Source: a bacterium SCSIO 12741 (GTDB lineage: Bacteria > Bacteroidota > Bacteroidia > Flavobacteriales_G > Salibacteraceae). From it: 64,000 nt of DNA. The position numbers and the translations under genes were made by a program. Shown here piece after piece: positions 26,861 through 35,078 of this stretch (its first letter is position 1; each line of letters begins with the position of its first letter). The notes under the pieces are model-generated. The model made no database searches. It was not told the origin of the DNA and saw only the letters and a program-made list of their open reading frames with translations. The stretch spans positions 4,898,594 through 4,962,593 of the forward strand of contig CP073749.1 of assembly GCA_024398055.1 (NCBI GenBank). The letters run 5' to 3'.

Positions 26861-27286
26861 AATTTTTGTCTTTAGCGATTAGACTATTTCAAAACCCAGG
26901 TGTGACAGGATAGGGGATTTTTTTTTTACTCAAAGGAAAACAAGGTCTTTCTTTTCGAAAAAAAAGCCTACCAAAAGCCCGCACAAACCACTAACAATCA
27001 ACCTGTAACAATACACAATTATTATCCTCAGAATACTCAGGTAATACTCTTCCAAATACTCTCAAATATCGCTGGATGTTTGTTTCAGATTTGATCAAAA
27101 GGACAAACAAGCTCCCGGCTGCAGATGGGTTTCTTGAACGGTTCGAACCTCCTTCTGATTGGGTTACCTCCCAAAAGGCTTACTCGAAGATCGAAGCCTT
27201 GAGGGAGGGATGATCTTCTCAAAATCATGTCCTCTTTTGGCCCTTGTCATTCTTATGCTGCTAATTTGGAGCAGAAATGCAACCGT
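26861..27286. other. 426-bp gene-free region with a strong hairpin
   Basis: No ORF with coding character on either strand. The left part carries the promoter of the lipoprotein-sigma operon (long T and A runs at 26917-26968). The right part contains the hairpin at 27167-27208 and a GGTTCGAACC palindrome near 27140. No tRNA or known riboswitch pattern fits. Confidence 0.5.
27167..27208. repeat. Two-tier hairpin of unknown role
   Basis: CCTCCC (27167-27172) pairs with GGGAGG (27203-27208); after a 2x2 mismatch, AAGGCTT (27175-27181) pairs with AAGCCTT (27194-27200), around a 12-base loop. Neither strand has a T tract after it, so it is not a standard terminator. Candidate structured RNA or end of an unannotated transcript. 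Confidence 0.45.
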
Positions 27287-27730
27287 TTACTGGATATTTG
27301 TTGACTGACGCATTCCTTTTTGTATCTCTTTCAAGAGATCATCCACGTTTTCAGTAATGGCCAGGATGTAAGCGTAATCAAAATCGAACTCCACTCGATA
27401 AGCTCCTTTTGTTTTGACAATTCGATCGATGGACTTAAGGGATATCCGATGAGTTTCCTGCTTTTTGGTCCGGACTATAAATTCATAAGGTGTGACTTCG
27501 TAGGTGGTTGATAATTTGGTTCTGAACTTTTGATCAAAATACCACCAGGCCAAATGAAGCAAGAGAATAAAGGCCACTTGGGGATACCAAAATTCCTGAA
27601 AAAACTCCCAACCGTTCTGGTAGATCGCCTTCCCCAACAGGAGCAAACCTAAAACATAGGTAATGGTGAGGTGTCTTCGATTTTTTGCGACGGCCCTTTT
27701 CTTATCGGAGATTGAAACACGGTAGATCAT
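27287..27730 (-). CDS. Two-helix membrane protein with PH-like (YcxB-type) C-terminus
   Basis: 147 residues. A basic N-terminus, two membrane helices (about 23-38 and 48-66), then a beta-rich cytoplasmic domain starting YEVTPYEFIVRTKKQ and continuing SLKSIDRIVKTKGAYRVEF. That order (two helices, then a bacterial PH-like domain) is that of YcxB-like proteins, whose function is unknown. It stands alone; downstream on its strand is the terminator of the efflux operon at 27811-27851 on the far side of its start. Confidence 0.6.
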   Translation of the reverse strand: MIYRVSISDKKRAVAKNRRHLTITYVLGLLLLGKAIYQNGWEFFQEFWYPQVAFILLLHLAWWYFDQKFRTKLSTTYEVTPYEFIVRTKKQETHRISLKSIDRIVKTKGAYRVEFDFDYAYILAITENVDDLLKEIQKGMRQSTNIQ

Positions 27731-27810
27731 GGCGGGTCTGTAGCAATTATTTCCGTTGGTTAATCATGGGCTTTCAAATGCTAATATAGATTATTACTTC
27801 CCATAAAAAA

Positions 27811-27851
27811 ATGACCCAGGAAGTACAAGGGCAGGTGTCTTCCTGGGTCAT
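27811..27851 (-). terminator. Strong intrinsic terminator of the first RND efflux operon
   Basis: A 13-bp perfect stem ATGACCCAGGAAG (27811-27823) / CTTCCTGGGTCAT (27839-27851), followed on the minus strand by seven T. It lies 25 bp after the TolC-type stop. Confidence 0.93.
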
Positions 27852-27875
27852 CGCCGTAGCCTATTATTTGGGCAC

Positions 27876-29219
27876 CTACCTGCCTGTATATTGCAAGTAG
27901 GCGGTGATCGCCAATTTATATTGGGCCTTGGCTTCAATTAATTTGTCGGAGGTCTCAATTTGCAGAGCTTGAGCCTCTAATAGATCGGAGATGGTAACCA
28001 CTCCCTGGCGATAGCTGTCCTGAGTAACCCGGAGGTTTTCGTCCGCCTGAACCTGGGTCGCTTCCATCAGTCCTACCATTTCATAAGCCTGAACCAAATC
28101 GATCCACCCTTTTTCAATCTGTAGCTTGAGGGAGCGCTCGGTATCAGAGAAATTGTTGATCGCAATCTGCTCCTTGATTTTATGTTCCTTCACCTTGTGC
28201 GATCCACCCCACCAATCGGAAATGGGAATGGATAACGTAGCGAAGACCAAACCGTTGGAAGTACCTTCAAAGTTTTCGGTGATTCCATCGTAGTAAAACC
28301 CTGACATGCCTACTGCCACCTGTGGAAGATTCTCGCCCCGAGCCATTTTCTTCTGAAGCTGTTCAGCATCCACCGACTTTTGCAACAGATCGTACTCGAT
28401 TCGATTGGCCACAGCCGCATCGGTAAGCGCAAAGTGTGACTGTGGAGCTTCCAATTCTTGCAGATCTTCTGCCAATACCAGGGTAGAATCATAAGTCATT
28501 CCAATGGTTTGACAAAACAACATAGTGGCCAGCTTCTTCCCATTCAACAAGCGATTTTTGTTCGATTTCAGTTCGCTTTGTTTGAGTTGAACTTTGAGCA
28601 GGTCATTCTTCAATATCAATCCCGCTTTGTAGGCGTCATTCACCTGTTTTTCCAAACTGACGAGCAATTCCTCATATTTGGCCAAGGTTTTTTCTTTCTC
28701 CTGCAAAGACACCAGTTGCCAGTACTGTTGTTCGGTAGAAATCAAGACGCTCTTTTCCGTTAGGGCTTGCTGCTGAATCGCCACATCCAAACCCAATTGA
28801 GCCAGCTTGTTGCCGTTGTGAATTCGGCCACCAGTATAGAGCGGTTGAATCAAATTGACCTGAGCTACCTGGAGCTGGTCCATGGCACTAACACTCATTC
28901 CCGGAAAGTAGGCAAATTCGGTAGCCCCGGGTAATGTCGCCGGATTTCCGTTGTACACGGGTAAATTCCCACCAGGGACCTCCGCCTCCACCAATGGGTC
29001 AAGGGCCTTCATGGCAAAAACGGAGGCGTTAACCTGGGGAAAATAATTCGTGAACGCGTTCTTTTTTACGTGTTGCATGGCCTCTACCTTCAGCTGGCTG
29101 TTTTTGAGCGCCACGTTGTTTTTCAAAGCCATTTTTTTGCTTTCAGCCAAACTCAATGTCGTTTGAGCATTAGCCATCCCACCATAGAGGATAGCCACGA
29201 GCATGATCATCTTTTTCAT
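27876..29219 (-). CDS. TolC-family outer-membrane efflux protein
   Basis: 447 residues with a signal peptide (to about residue 18, ANAQ) and two OEP repeats of coiled-coil helices (LSLAESKKMALKNN start; YSLQ-type EKTLAKYEELLVSLEKQV; second half from about 250). The LIQPLYTGGRI strand and the YRQGVVTISDLLEAQ segment are characteristic of TolC-type proteins. It forms the outer-membrane channel of the tripartite pump encoded by the two upstream genes. Its ATG overlaps the RND stop by 4 bp (29216-29219). Last gene of the operon. Confidence 0.92.
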   Translation of the reverse strand: MKKMIMLVAILYGGMANAQTTLSLAESKKMALKNNVALKNSQLKVEAMQHVKKNAFTNYFPQVNASVFAMKALDPLVEAEVPGGNLPVYNGNPATLPGATEFAYFPGMSVSAMDQLQVAQVNLIQPLYTGGRIHNGNKLAQLGLDVAIQQQALTEKSVLISTEQQYWQLVSLQEKEKTLAKYEELLVSLEKQVNDAYKAGLILKNDLLKVQLKQSELKSNKNRLLNGKKLATMLFCQTIGMTYDSTLVLAEDLQELEAPQSHFALTDAAVANRIEYDLLQKSVDAEQLQKKMARGENLPQVAVGMSGFYYDGITENFEGTSNGLVFATLSIPISDWWGGSHKVKEHKIKEQIAINNFSDTERSLKLQIEKGWIDLVQAYEMVGLMEATQVQADENLRVTQDSYRQGVVTISDLLEAQALQIETSDKLIEAKAQYKLAITAYLQYTGR

Positions 29220-32200
29220 TTCTGAAGCTTGTTTTCGGTTCGACCAAAAGAGACGTTATACAATACCGGTAGCACAATCAAAGTGAGTAACATGGATACC
29301 AGTAGTCCAAAACACACAACCGATCCCAGCGGTCCCCATAAAGTGGATCCACTGAGAATCATTGGCACTACTCCAACGGCTGCGGCAAAAGAGGTTAAGA
29401 ATATCGGTCGCATTCTACGCTTTCCTGCTGCCAGTGCGGCTTCGTACAAGGAAAGTCCCTGTTTCTTTTGAAGCTCAATCGCATAATCGATGAGGATAAT
29501 TCCGTTCCTCACCACGATCCCCATCAAACTGATGATTCCCACAAAGGCGGTCAAACCAAATGGATATTGGGTCAACCACAGACCGAGACCCGCACCCAAT
29601 AAACTCAGGGGCATGGTGGTCATAATAAGGAAGGCATAACTCACGGTTTTAAACTGAAACAGAAGGATGATGAATATGAGGAAAATGCTCACCGCAAAGG
29701 CAATGGACATGGGTACAAAAGATTCAATTTGACTCTCTTCTTCTCCCCCATAACCAATCTTCACCTGATCGTCTAAATCAAGTTGGTTGATTCCTTTTTT
29801 CAGATCGCCCAGCACCTTGTAAGCCAGCTTGTCGCGTTGCACATCGGCTCGAACGGTGATTGTTTTCACACCATTCCTTCTTACAATTTGGCCTTCCGTC
29901 CAATCATTGGTAATATCAGCAACCTGACGCACCGTCACTCTACTTGCCGTTAATGGAGATGCGACAGGAAGATTTCCGATGTCGGCATAGTCGTTGCGCT
30001 CATCCTTGGGACTCATCACCTTGACATCGATGGGGTAATCTCCTTCCCAAACCGTTCCAACAGGTAGACCAGACATTCCTGTTGCTACCGACATGGCCAC
30101 CGATCCACGAGTCACTCCCAGTCGATTGGCGCGTTCATCATCAATATCCAGGCGAAGCCCAAGACGGGGCTTTTTGTAATCGTTTCGCACCCAAATAACC
30201 GATTCATGATCGTGCATGATCTCCTCCACTTGCTGAGCCACAAGTTTGATAGAATCCAAGCTACTTCCAGAAATCCGCACCTCTATGGGGGCTGAAGTTG
30301 CCAGCATATCCAGTTGCTTCATACGCACATAGGCATTCGGGAAATGGTTGCGTTTGGTGCGCTCATACTCATCCAGAATTTCAGGAACCTGATCTTGATT
30401 CTGAGTATTGACCACCAATTGCGCATAGTTTTTGGCAGGAAACTGAGGTGCATAGGTCGTGTGAAAACGAGGCGAGCTTTCGCCAATAAATGTGGCTACA
30501 TTCTCCACCCGGCTATCCGCCAGGAGCATGTTTTCCATACTGTCGGCTACAAAAGCGGTTTGCTCCAGTGTAGATCCTTCTGGCAAGTAGATTTCTACGG
30601 CAAATTGATTCCGTTCTACCTTGGGAAATAACTGCTGAGGCAAAATGGCCAAAATCATTCCACCCGCAACCACGGAAAGAAGCCCGGCCAACAAAGTGAG
30701 CTTCGGCCATTGCATAGCCATTTCGAGCATCTTGTCATAGGCTTTCTGCAAATAATCGAGTAGCGATTTTTTATCTTTTGGAGTCGCTTCTTTTTTGTGC
30801 AATCCTTGTTTGATGAACACAAAGCACATGTAAGGCACCAGCAAGTAGGCGACCAGTAAAGAGGCCAACAGAGCTACTCCTATGGTGATGGGTAGAGAAA
30901 CCAAAAAGTCACCTGACTGCCCTTCCAGAAACAAAGGCATGGGCAAGTAGGAACAAAAGATGATGAGCGTAGCTGAAAAAACCGGTACAAATAACTCGGT
31001 TGCACTTTTCCAGGCCGCTTGCCAGGGGTTATCACCGTGATCCAGCTTCTCAACATGACTATCGATAATCACGATGGAATTATCCACCACCATACCGAGA
31101 ACCACGATTAGACCAGCCAGGGAAACGGTGTGCAATTCGGTACCTATCATGTACAAAACTCCCAGGGTGATGAAAATGGAAATCGGAATGGTTACACCCG
31201 CTACCGCTGCTACTCTAAATGGCAACAACAGAATGATAACGACCACTACAGCCAATATCGCAATCATAAACTCTTTGAGAAAGTGCTTAATGGCGTGACC
31301 TACGGCCGAAGGCATATCCGCAATTTTGGATACACTTACATCAGGCGAAATCAGGGTTTGAACATGGGCCAGGGTTTCGTCTACTTCTTCCCCAAATTGA
31401 ACAATGTTGTTGCCCGTTTGCATTTCAAGGGAAATCAATAAACTCTTCTTCCCATTGTTTTTGATGTAGGAATCGGGTTCTGGATATTCGCGAATAACCT
31501 GAGCGACGTCCTTGACTCGAACTACATTTCCATTTGGATCGGCATAAAGAATCTGATTGCGGATGTCTTCCTCCGATCGAAAGCTATTGGGTACATGAAT
31601 CGGGGTGATCAATTCGCCATTTTCAAGCTCACCGCTGTAATACACCGAACCTTCCATTTGCATAGCGGCTAACACAGAAATTGGTTTTACTCCGTAGTGC
31701 GCCAGCTTGTCCTTATCTGGATAAATGGTGATTTGTTCGCGCTGCAAGCCAAAATGACGCACTTTGGAAACCGCTTCTATTTTCCGGAGTTCGGTTTCTA
31801 TGATTTTGAGTTCTTCCTCCAGCTCCCGGTAGGATTTGGATTCTGACTGAACAGTGAGCAATAAAGCCGAGGTTTCTCCAAACTCGTTGTTGGCAATCAA
31901 TGCCAATACCTGGGGCGGAAGTTGTGGTTTGAGCTGATCGAGCCCAAATTTAATCTTGTCCCAAAAGGCATCAGGATCGTCCACGTTGTTATTTACCTCT
32001 ACAAAAACGATAAGCATCCCCTCTTTGGAAATGGAATAGGTTTTTGCCCGATTCACTTCTTTAAATCCGTAGAGGAAACTCTCTACGTTGGTAGCCAATT
32101 GCTCCTCCACTTGCTCGGAAGTTGCTCCTGGGTATATGCCCACAATAAGTCCCTGACGAATCGTAAATTCCGGAAACTCATTTCTGGGCATTACCACAAG

Positions 32201-32299
32201 AGCATACACCCCCAATAGAACGAGAAGGGTTGTGAGTACAACGGCAATTTGCCGATGCTTCATGGCCATTTCGATGATGTTGAATCTTCTCTTCTCCAT
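29216..32299 (-). CDS. RND efflux pump inner-membrane transporter (HAE1/AcrB-like)
   Basis: 1027 residues with the full RND architecture: helix 1 (about 16-34), a periplasmic porter domain (about 35-335), helices 2-6 (about 340-495), a second porter domain (about 560-865) and helices 8-12 (about 870-1010). The helix-4 proton-relay stretch reads LIVVLGMVVDNSIVIIDSHVEK, with the usual Asp. It exports lipophilic compounds using the proton gradient, in complex with the MFP and TolC-type partners. The start lies 6 bp after the MFP stop. It is only distantly similar to the second RND pump at 47-50 kb, so the two are not a recent duplication. Confidence 0.93.
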   Translation of the reverse strand: MEKRRFNIIEMAMKHRQIAVVLTTLLVLLGVYALVVMPRNEFPEFTIRQGLIVGIYPGATSEQVEEQLATNVESFLYGFKEVNRAKTYSISKEGMLIVFVEVNNNVDDPDAFWDKIKFGLDQLKPQLPPQVLALIANNEFGETSALLLTVQSESKSYRELEEELKIIETELRKIEAVSKVRHFGLQREQITIYPDKDKLAHYGVKPISVLAAMQMEGSVYYSGELENGELITPIHVPNSFRSEEDIRNQILYADPNGNVVRVKDVAQVIREYPEPDSYIKNNGKKSLLISLEMQTGNNIVQFGEEVDETLAHVQTLISPDVSVSKIADMPSAVGHAIKHFLKEFMIAILAVVVVIILLLPFRVAAVAGVTIPISIFITLGVLYMIGTELHTVSLAGLIVVLGMVVDNSIVIIDSHVEKLDHGDNPWQAAWKSATELFVPVFSATLIIFCSYLPMPLFLEGQSGDFLVSLPITIGVALLASLLVAYLLVPYMCFVFIKQGLHKKEATPKDKKSLLDYLQKAYDKMLEMAMQWPKLTLLAGLLSVVAGGMILAILPQQLFPKVERNQFAVEIYLPEGSTLEQTAFVADSMENMLLADSRVENVATFIGESSPRFHTTYAPQFPAKNYAQLVVNTQNQDQVPEILDEYERTKRNHFPNAYVRMKQLDMLATSAPIEVRISGSSLDSIKLVAQQVEEIMHDHESVIWVRNDYKKPRLGLRLDIDDERANRLGVTRGSVAMSVATGMSGLPVGTVWEGDYPIDVKVMSPKDERNDYADIGNLPVASPLTASRVTVRQVADITNDWTEGQIVRRNGVKTITVRADVQRDKLAYKVLGDLKKGINQLDLDDQVKIGYGGEEESQIESFVPMSIAFAVSIFLIFIILLFQFKTVSYAFLIMTTMPLSLLGAGLGLWLTQYPFGLTAFVGIISLMGIVVRNGIILIDYAIELQKKQGLSLYEAALAAGKRRMRPIFLTSFAAAVGVVPMILSGSTLWGPLGSVVCFGLLVSMLLTLIVLPVLYNVSFGRTENKLQK

Positions 32300-32305
32300 G
32301 GCGCT

Positions 32306-33346
32306 TTATCGAATTACGTTTACGGCCAATCCGGGAACCAACTTTTGCTGTCCGGCTACGACCACTTCTTCCCCTGGCTTAAGATCTCCACTCACCAACA
32401 GGTGATTTTCCAAGGTCTTAATGGTTTTGATAAACCGCTTCTGCACATTACCGTTTTGGTGCACATACACAAACTGATTGCCTTCAATATCCAGTTGCAG
32501 TGCTTTTTCGGACACCAGCATTCCTTGGTCCTCATCCGAAAGGATGGCATCCACTTCGCATACCATACCCGGTTTGATTTTTCGGTTTTCATTCTGCACC
32601 TCAATCTTTACCGGATAGGTGTGGGAGAGCAGGTCGGCCGAAACGCCAATTTCCTCAATAGCTCCAACAGATTCCTGCCCCAATGCACCGATGAATACCC
32701 GAGCTTTCTGCCCCTTCTGCAGGGAACCGATTTCGTCCTCGGAAACAGGAATTTTAACCAATACGGATTGAATATCTAACAGTTGAATTGCGGTGGAATT
32801 AGGGAGGATATTCATTCCCGGGGTAATGGATTTGGAACCCACCACTCCGGATCTTGGCGCCTTTAGGAAACAATCATCTATCCCGTTTTGGGCCATGGCC
32901 ACTGCGGTAGTCGTTTGGGCCAGGTTCGTTTCCATTTCTACCCAATCAATTTCAGGAAGAGTTCCGTTTTCTTTCATGGGCTTGAGACGGTTGTAGGCAT
33001 CCTGAGCACGCTGATGTTGCTGAGAAGCGAGGTCGTAAGCATTTTTGGCCATTTCCTGATCCAGCTTGGCCAGTAGCTGCCCCTTGGTCACATAGTCACC
33101 CTCGTTCACCAAAACTTCGGAGACATTCCCTGTAGTTGCAAAACTCAGCGGGGTCATTTCATTAGCCTCCACTACTCCAGAATACTGCAGGGTTACTTCC
33201 CCATCGTAGGGCATAACCTTGGCCAATCGTACACTTATCGATCGGTGGTTCTGAGCCAGTTCCTTGCCTGAGGCCTCTGGCGACTCCGCAGGCGAACAAG
33301 CCAACAGGGTGAGGGCAGGAAGCCCGCAAATCAGTAATTTTTTCAT
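32306..33346 (-). CDS. RND periplasmic adaptor (membrane fusion protein), lipoprotein
   Basis: 346 residues. Lipoprotein signal (LTLLACSPA, lipid Cys17), a lipoyl/barrel-sandwich half (VNEGDYVTKGQLLAKLD), an alpha hairpin (about 92-150), the second lipoyl half (KAPRSGVVGSKSITPG) and C-terminal beta domains (IKPGMVCEV, VVVAGQQKLVPGLAV). It links the RND pump to the TolC-type channel. First gene of the operon; its promoter carries a copy of the sequence found in front of tetR (33364-33396). Confidence 0.92.
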   Translation of the reverse strand: MKKLLICGLPALTLLACSPAESPEASGKELAQNHRSISVRLAKVMPYDGEVTLQYSGVVEANEMTPLSFATTGNVSEVLVNEGDYVTKGQLLAKLDQEMAKNAYDLASQQHQRAQDAYNRLKPMKENGTLPEIDWVEMETNLAQTTTAVAMAQNGIDDCFLKAPRSGVVGSKSITPGMNILPNSTAIQLLDIQSVLVKIPVSEDEIGSLQKGQKARVFIGALGQESVGAIEEIGVSADLLSHTYPVKIEVQNENRKIKPGMVCEVDAILSDEDQGMLVSEKALQLDIEGNQFVYVHQNGNVQKRFIKTIKTLENHLLVSGDLKPGEEVVVAGQQKLVPGLAVNVIR

Positions 33347-33363
33347 TTTCCTTTTTAATTTAA

Positions 33364-33396
33364 CTTTTCGACTATTTCCGTTTTTTAGTCCAAATT
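33364..33396 (-). promoter_or_regulatory. Putative TetR operator in front of the efflux operon
   Basis: Read on the minus strand this segment contains GGACTA-N11-TAGTCG inside TTTGGAC...AGTCGAAAA, an imperfect dyad. A sequence about 75% identical over 35 bp lies immediately before the tetR ATG (34011-34045). Two copies at the two promoters of a repressor-pump locus are the usual sign of the repressor's binding site. Confidence 0.65.
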
Positions 33397-33402
33397 GGGT
33401 GC

Positions 33403-33428
33403 AAAAAAAAGGGCTACTTCAACCCTTT
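33403..33428 (-). terminator. Intrinsic terminator overlapping the 3' end of tetR
   Basis: On the minus strand AAAGGG-ttgaagtag-CCCTTT is followed by a run of T (33403-33410 on the plus strand are A). The tetR stop codon TAG sits in the loop. It separates tetR from the efflux operon. Confidence 0.75.
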
Positions 33429-34010
33429 AATCATGATGTTTGAAATGAGTTCCACCTTAGAATCCAAAGTTTTGAATCGGTCACGGGTTACAATGTCCAA
33501 TTCAACACCCCGAATACTTGAGATGATCAACTCAGCGATTAAATTCACTTCATCATCGTCCATATGAGCCAGCTCCTTGTTGCTGATTCCGTCATGAAGC
33601 ATATCGGACACCAATTGAATTTCCTTTTGATCGAACTTGTCTCTCAACAATTTGAAGTGTCCGCTCAATTCAATGGCATTCGAAGTATCTATGGTCAACC
33701 GGTAAAGGTTTATCTTCTCTTTGGTCTTTTGAAATTTGTAGGCAACAAAGGTCTTAAGCTTGTCTTCTATGGACTCATGCTTGCTTAATTCGGATTTTAG
33801 AGATTCAAAGAAATCCCCCATCTCCTCTTCGATTACCCGGTCAAAAATGTCGTTCTTACTTTTGAAATAATAGTAGAGTGTACTCTTCCCTTTTCCGGCG
33901 GACTTAGCGATGTCTTCCATGGTAGTTTTGTTCAATCCAAACTGCTGAAACATCTTTCTACCCGCATCAAGGATTTCCTGGATGGCGATATCTTCTTTCG
34001 TTAATGACAT
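33414..34010 (-). CDS. TetR/AcrR family repressor of the efflux operon
   Basis: 198 residues. The N-terminal HTH (about 10-50: ILDAGRKMFQQFGLNKTTMEDIAKSAGKGKSTLYYYF, in pieces QFGLNKTTMEDIA and KSTLYYYFKSK) is typical TetR; the C-terminal two thirds are helical, of the TetR_C_11-like type. The ATG at 34010 is chosen because an upstream TTG (34040) lies inside the -7 box and operator. The ligand is presumably a pump substrate. The gene sits directly upstream of and in line with the MFP-RND-TolC genes, but has its own promoter and terminator. Confidence 0.9.
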   Translation of the reverse strand: MSLTKEDIAIQEILDAGRKMFQQFGLNKTTMEDIAKSAGKGKSTLYYYFKSKNDIFDRVIEEEMGDFFESLKSELSKHESIEDKLKTFVAYKFQKTKEKINLYRLTIDTSNAIELSGHFKLLRDKFDQKEIQLVSDMLHDGISNKELAHMDDDEVNLIAELIISSIRGVELDIVTRDRFKTLDSKVELISNIMIKGLK

Positions 34011-34045
34011 TTTTTCGACTAAATTCGTATTTCGGTCCAAAATTA
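34011..34045 (-). promoter_or_regulatory. tetR promoter (-7 box TAATTTTG) and overlapping TetR operator copy
   Basis: On the minus strand TAATTTTG (34045-34038) is a perfect Bacteroidota -7 box (TAnnTTTG). It runs straight into GGACCGAAATACG...TAGTCGAAAA, the second copy of the sequence at 33364-33396. The operator would cover the transcription start and reach the ATG, consistent with autorepression. Confidence 0.65.
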
Positions 34046-34156
34046 GAATTAAAAACTGAATCTCAAGTAGCGTTAGGATTTTTTTTCATTTCCATGGGAG
34101 ATGCCATCTGAACTCCTTGCTCTTTCCAAGAAGTGGGCTGTATTCCAAGCTTTAAA

Positions 34157-34546
34157 TCACTTTTCACTTCTCATTTTTCGATAGGATAATACCAATCCAA
34201 CCCAAAAGGGAAGCACTACGCCAGCAAATAACAACCAATCAATAATCCATTGAAATTCAACCAGTAAAACCAAAACAACTGTACCTATAGTTGGAAGTAA
34301 AAACCAGGCAAGTACACTTTTTGCCCGGTTGGTTCGAATGGAATCAATAGGGACCACAAGCAAGCCTATATTGAGCATGGCGAAATACATACAAAGCACC
34401 ATAACCCAAACAGTTACCATAGCAATCGCTAAATCAGCGGGTATCCATTCCGACTTGTAGTCGTAGTTGTCGATAACGGCGATGGCAAAACCAATGATGA
34501 AGGACACTATACTGGGATAGAGCGTCGATTGCTTGTAATAGTTCAT
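34157..34546 (-). CDS. Four-helix membrane protein of unknown function
   Basis: 129 residues with four predicted helices (about 10-24, 38-64, 82-100 and 103-120) and short charged loops. No family recognised. Its start overlaps the stop of the DinB-like gene by one base (34546), so the two are likely one operon. Confidence 0.6.
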   Translation of the reverse strand: MNYYKQSTLYPSIVSFIIGFAIAVIDNYDYKSEWIPADLAIAMVTVWVMVLCMYFAMLNIGLLVVPIDSIRTNRAKSVLAWFLLPTIGTVVLVLLVEFQWIIDWLLFAGVVLPFWVGLVLSYRKMRSEK

Positions 34547-35013
34547 TAAGTCCGGTCTTTGACCGCCTTTCTCAAACCTTTCAAGTGCTTTTGAATATGA
34601 TGGGCCACAATTTCGAGATGCTCTAAGCGAGAGTAGTCTCTTGAACCTTTCTTGTACGGAATCATTCCAATGGACTCATTTCCAATATGCTCTTCAATAG
34701 TTTGCTGGGCAGTCTTTAACCGGTTAATTAACTCAACATGGGAAAAAGGTTCAGTTTCTTCTACGCTTCGAGCGTTTACTTCAGAGAGTTTTCCCTGGAG
34801 TGGCAAGGGTTTCTGGCCTTTGCCCAAAGCACTGATATTTCGAGCAAAACTCTCATGCCAAAAGGTAATGTGTCCCAGGATGTCTTTGGCGGACCAAAGT
34901 GGGTTTACCCGAATTTGGAAATCTAAATCCTGGTGATAAAAGCCGATGAATTCTTTAACGGCATTTTGAAGGTCTACCAACTTGGACTCTATTTCGGGCG
35001 AATCGATCTTCAT
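34546..35013 (-). CDS. DinB/ClbS(DfsB)-like four-helix protein
   Basis: 155 residues from the ATG at 35011-35013; the upstream TTG (35028) adds only five residues. The segment WSAKDILGHITFWHE (about 41-55) and the C-terminal HLEIVAHHIQKHLKGL carry the spaced His residues that make the DinB-fold metal site. ClbS/DfsB members hydrolyse colibactin's cyclopropane warhead, others are thiol-dependent S-transferases; the specific activity here is unknown. Coupled to a small membrane-protein gene. Confidence 0.75.
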   Translation of the reverse strand: MKIDSPEIESKLVDLQNAVKEFIGFYHQDLDFQIRVNPLWSAKDILGHITFWHESFARNISALGKGQKPLPLQGKLSEVNARSVEETEPFSHVELINRLKTAQQTIEEHIGNESIGMIPYKKGSRDYSRLEHLEIVAHHIQKHLKGLRKAVKDRT

Positions 35014-35078
35014 ATTGGAACGAATCAACCAAAGATATCAGCTCACTCCCCTCTTTACAAGAAGAAATCGTGAAAAAA

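Noticed and set aside
27136-27160. GGTTCGAACC resembling a tRNA T-loop.
   Set aside because: The flanking bases cannot form a 5-bp T stem or an acceptor stem, and no anticodon arm fits upstream.
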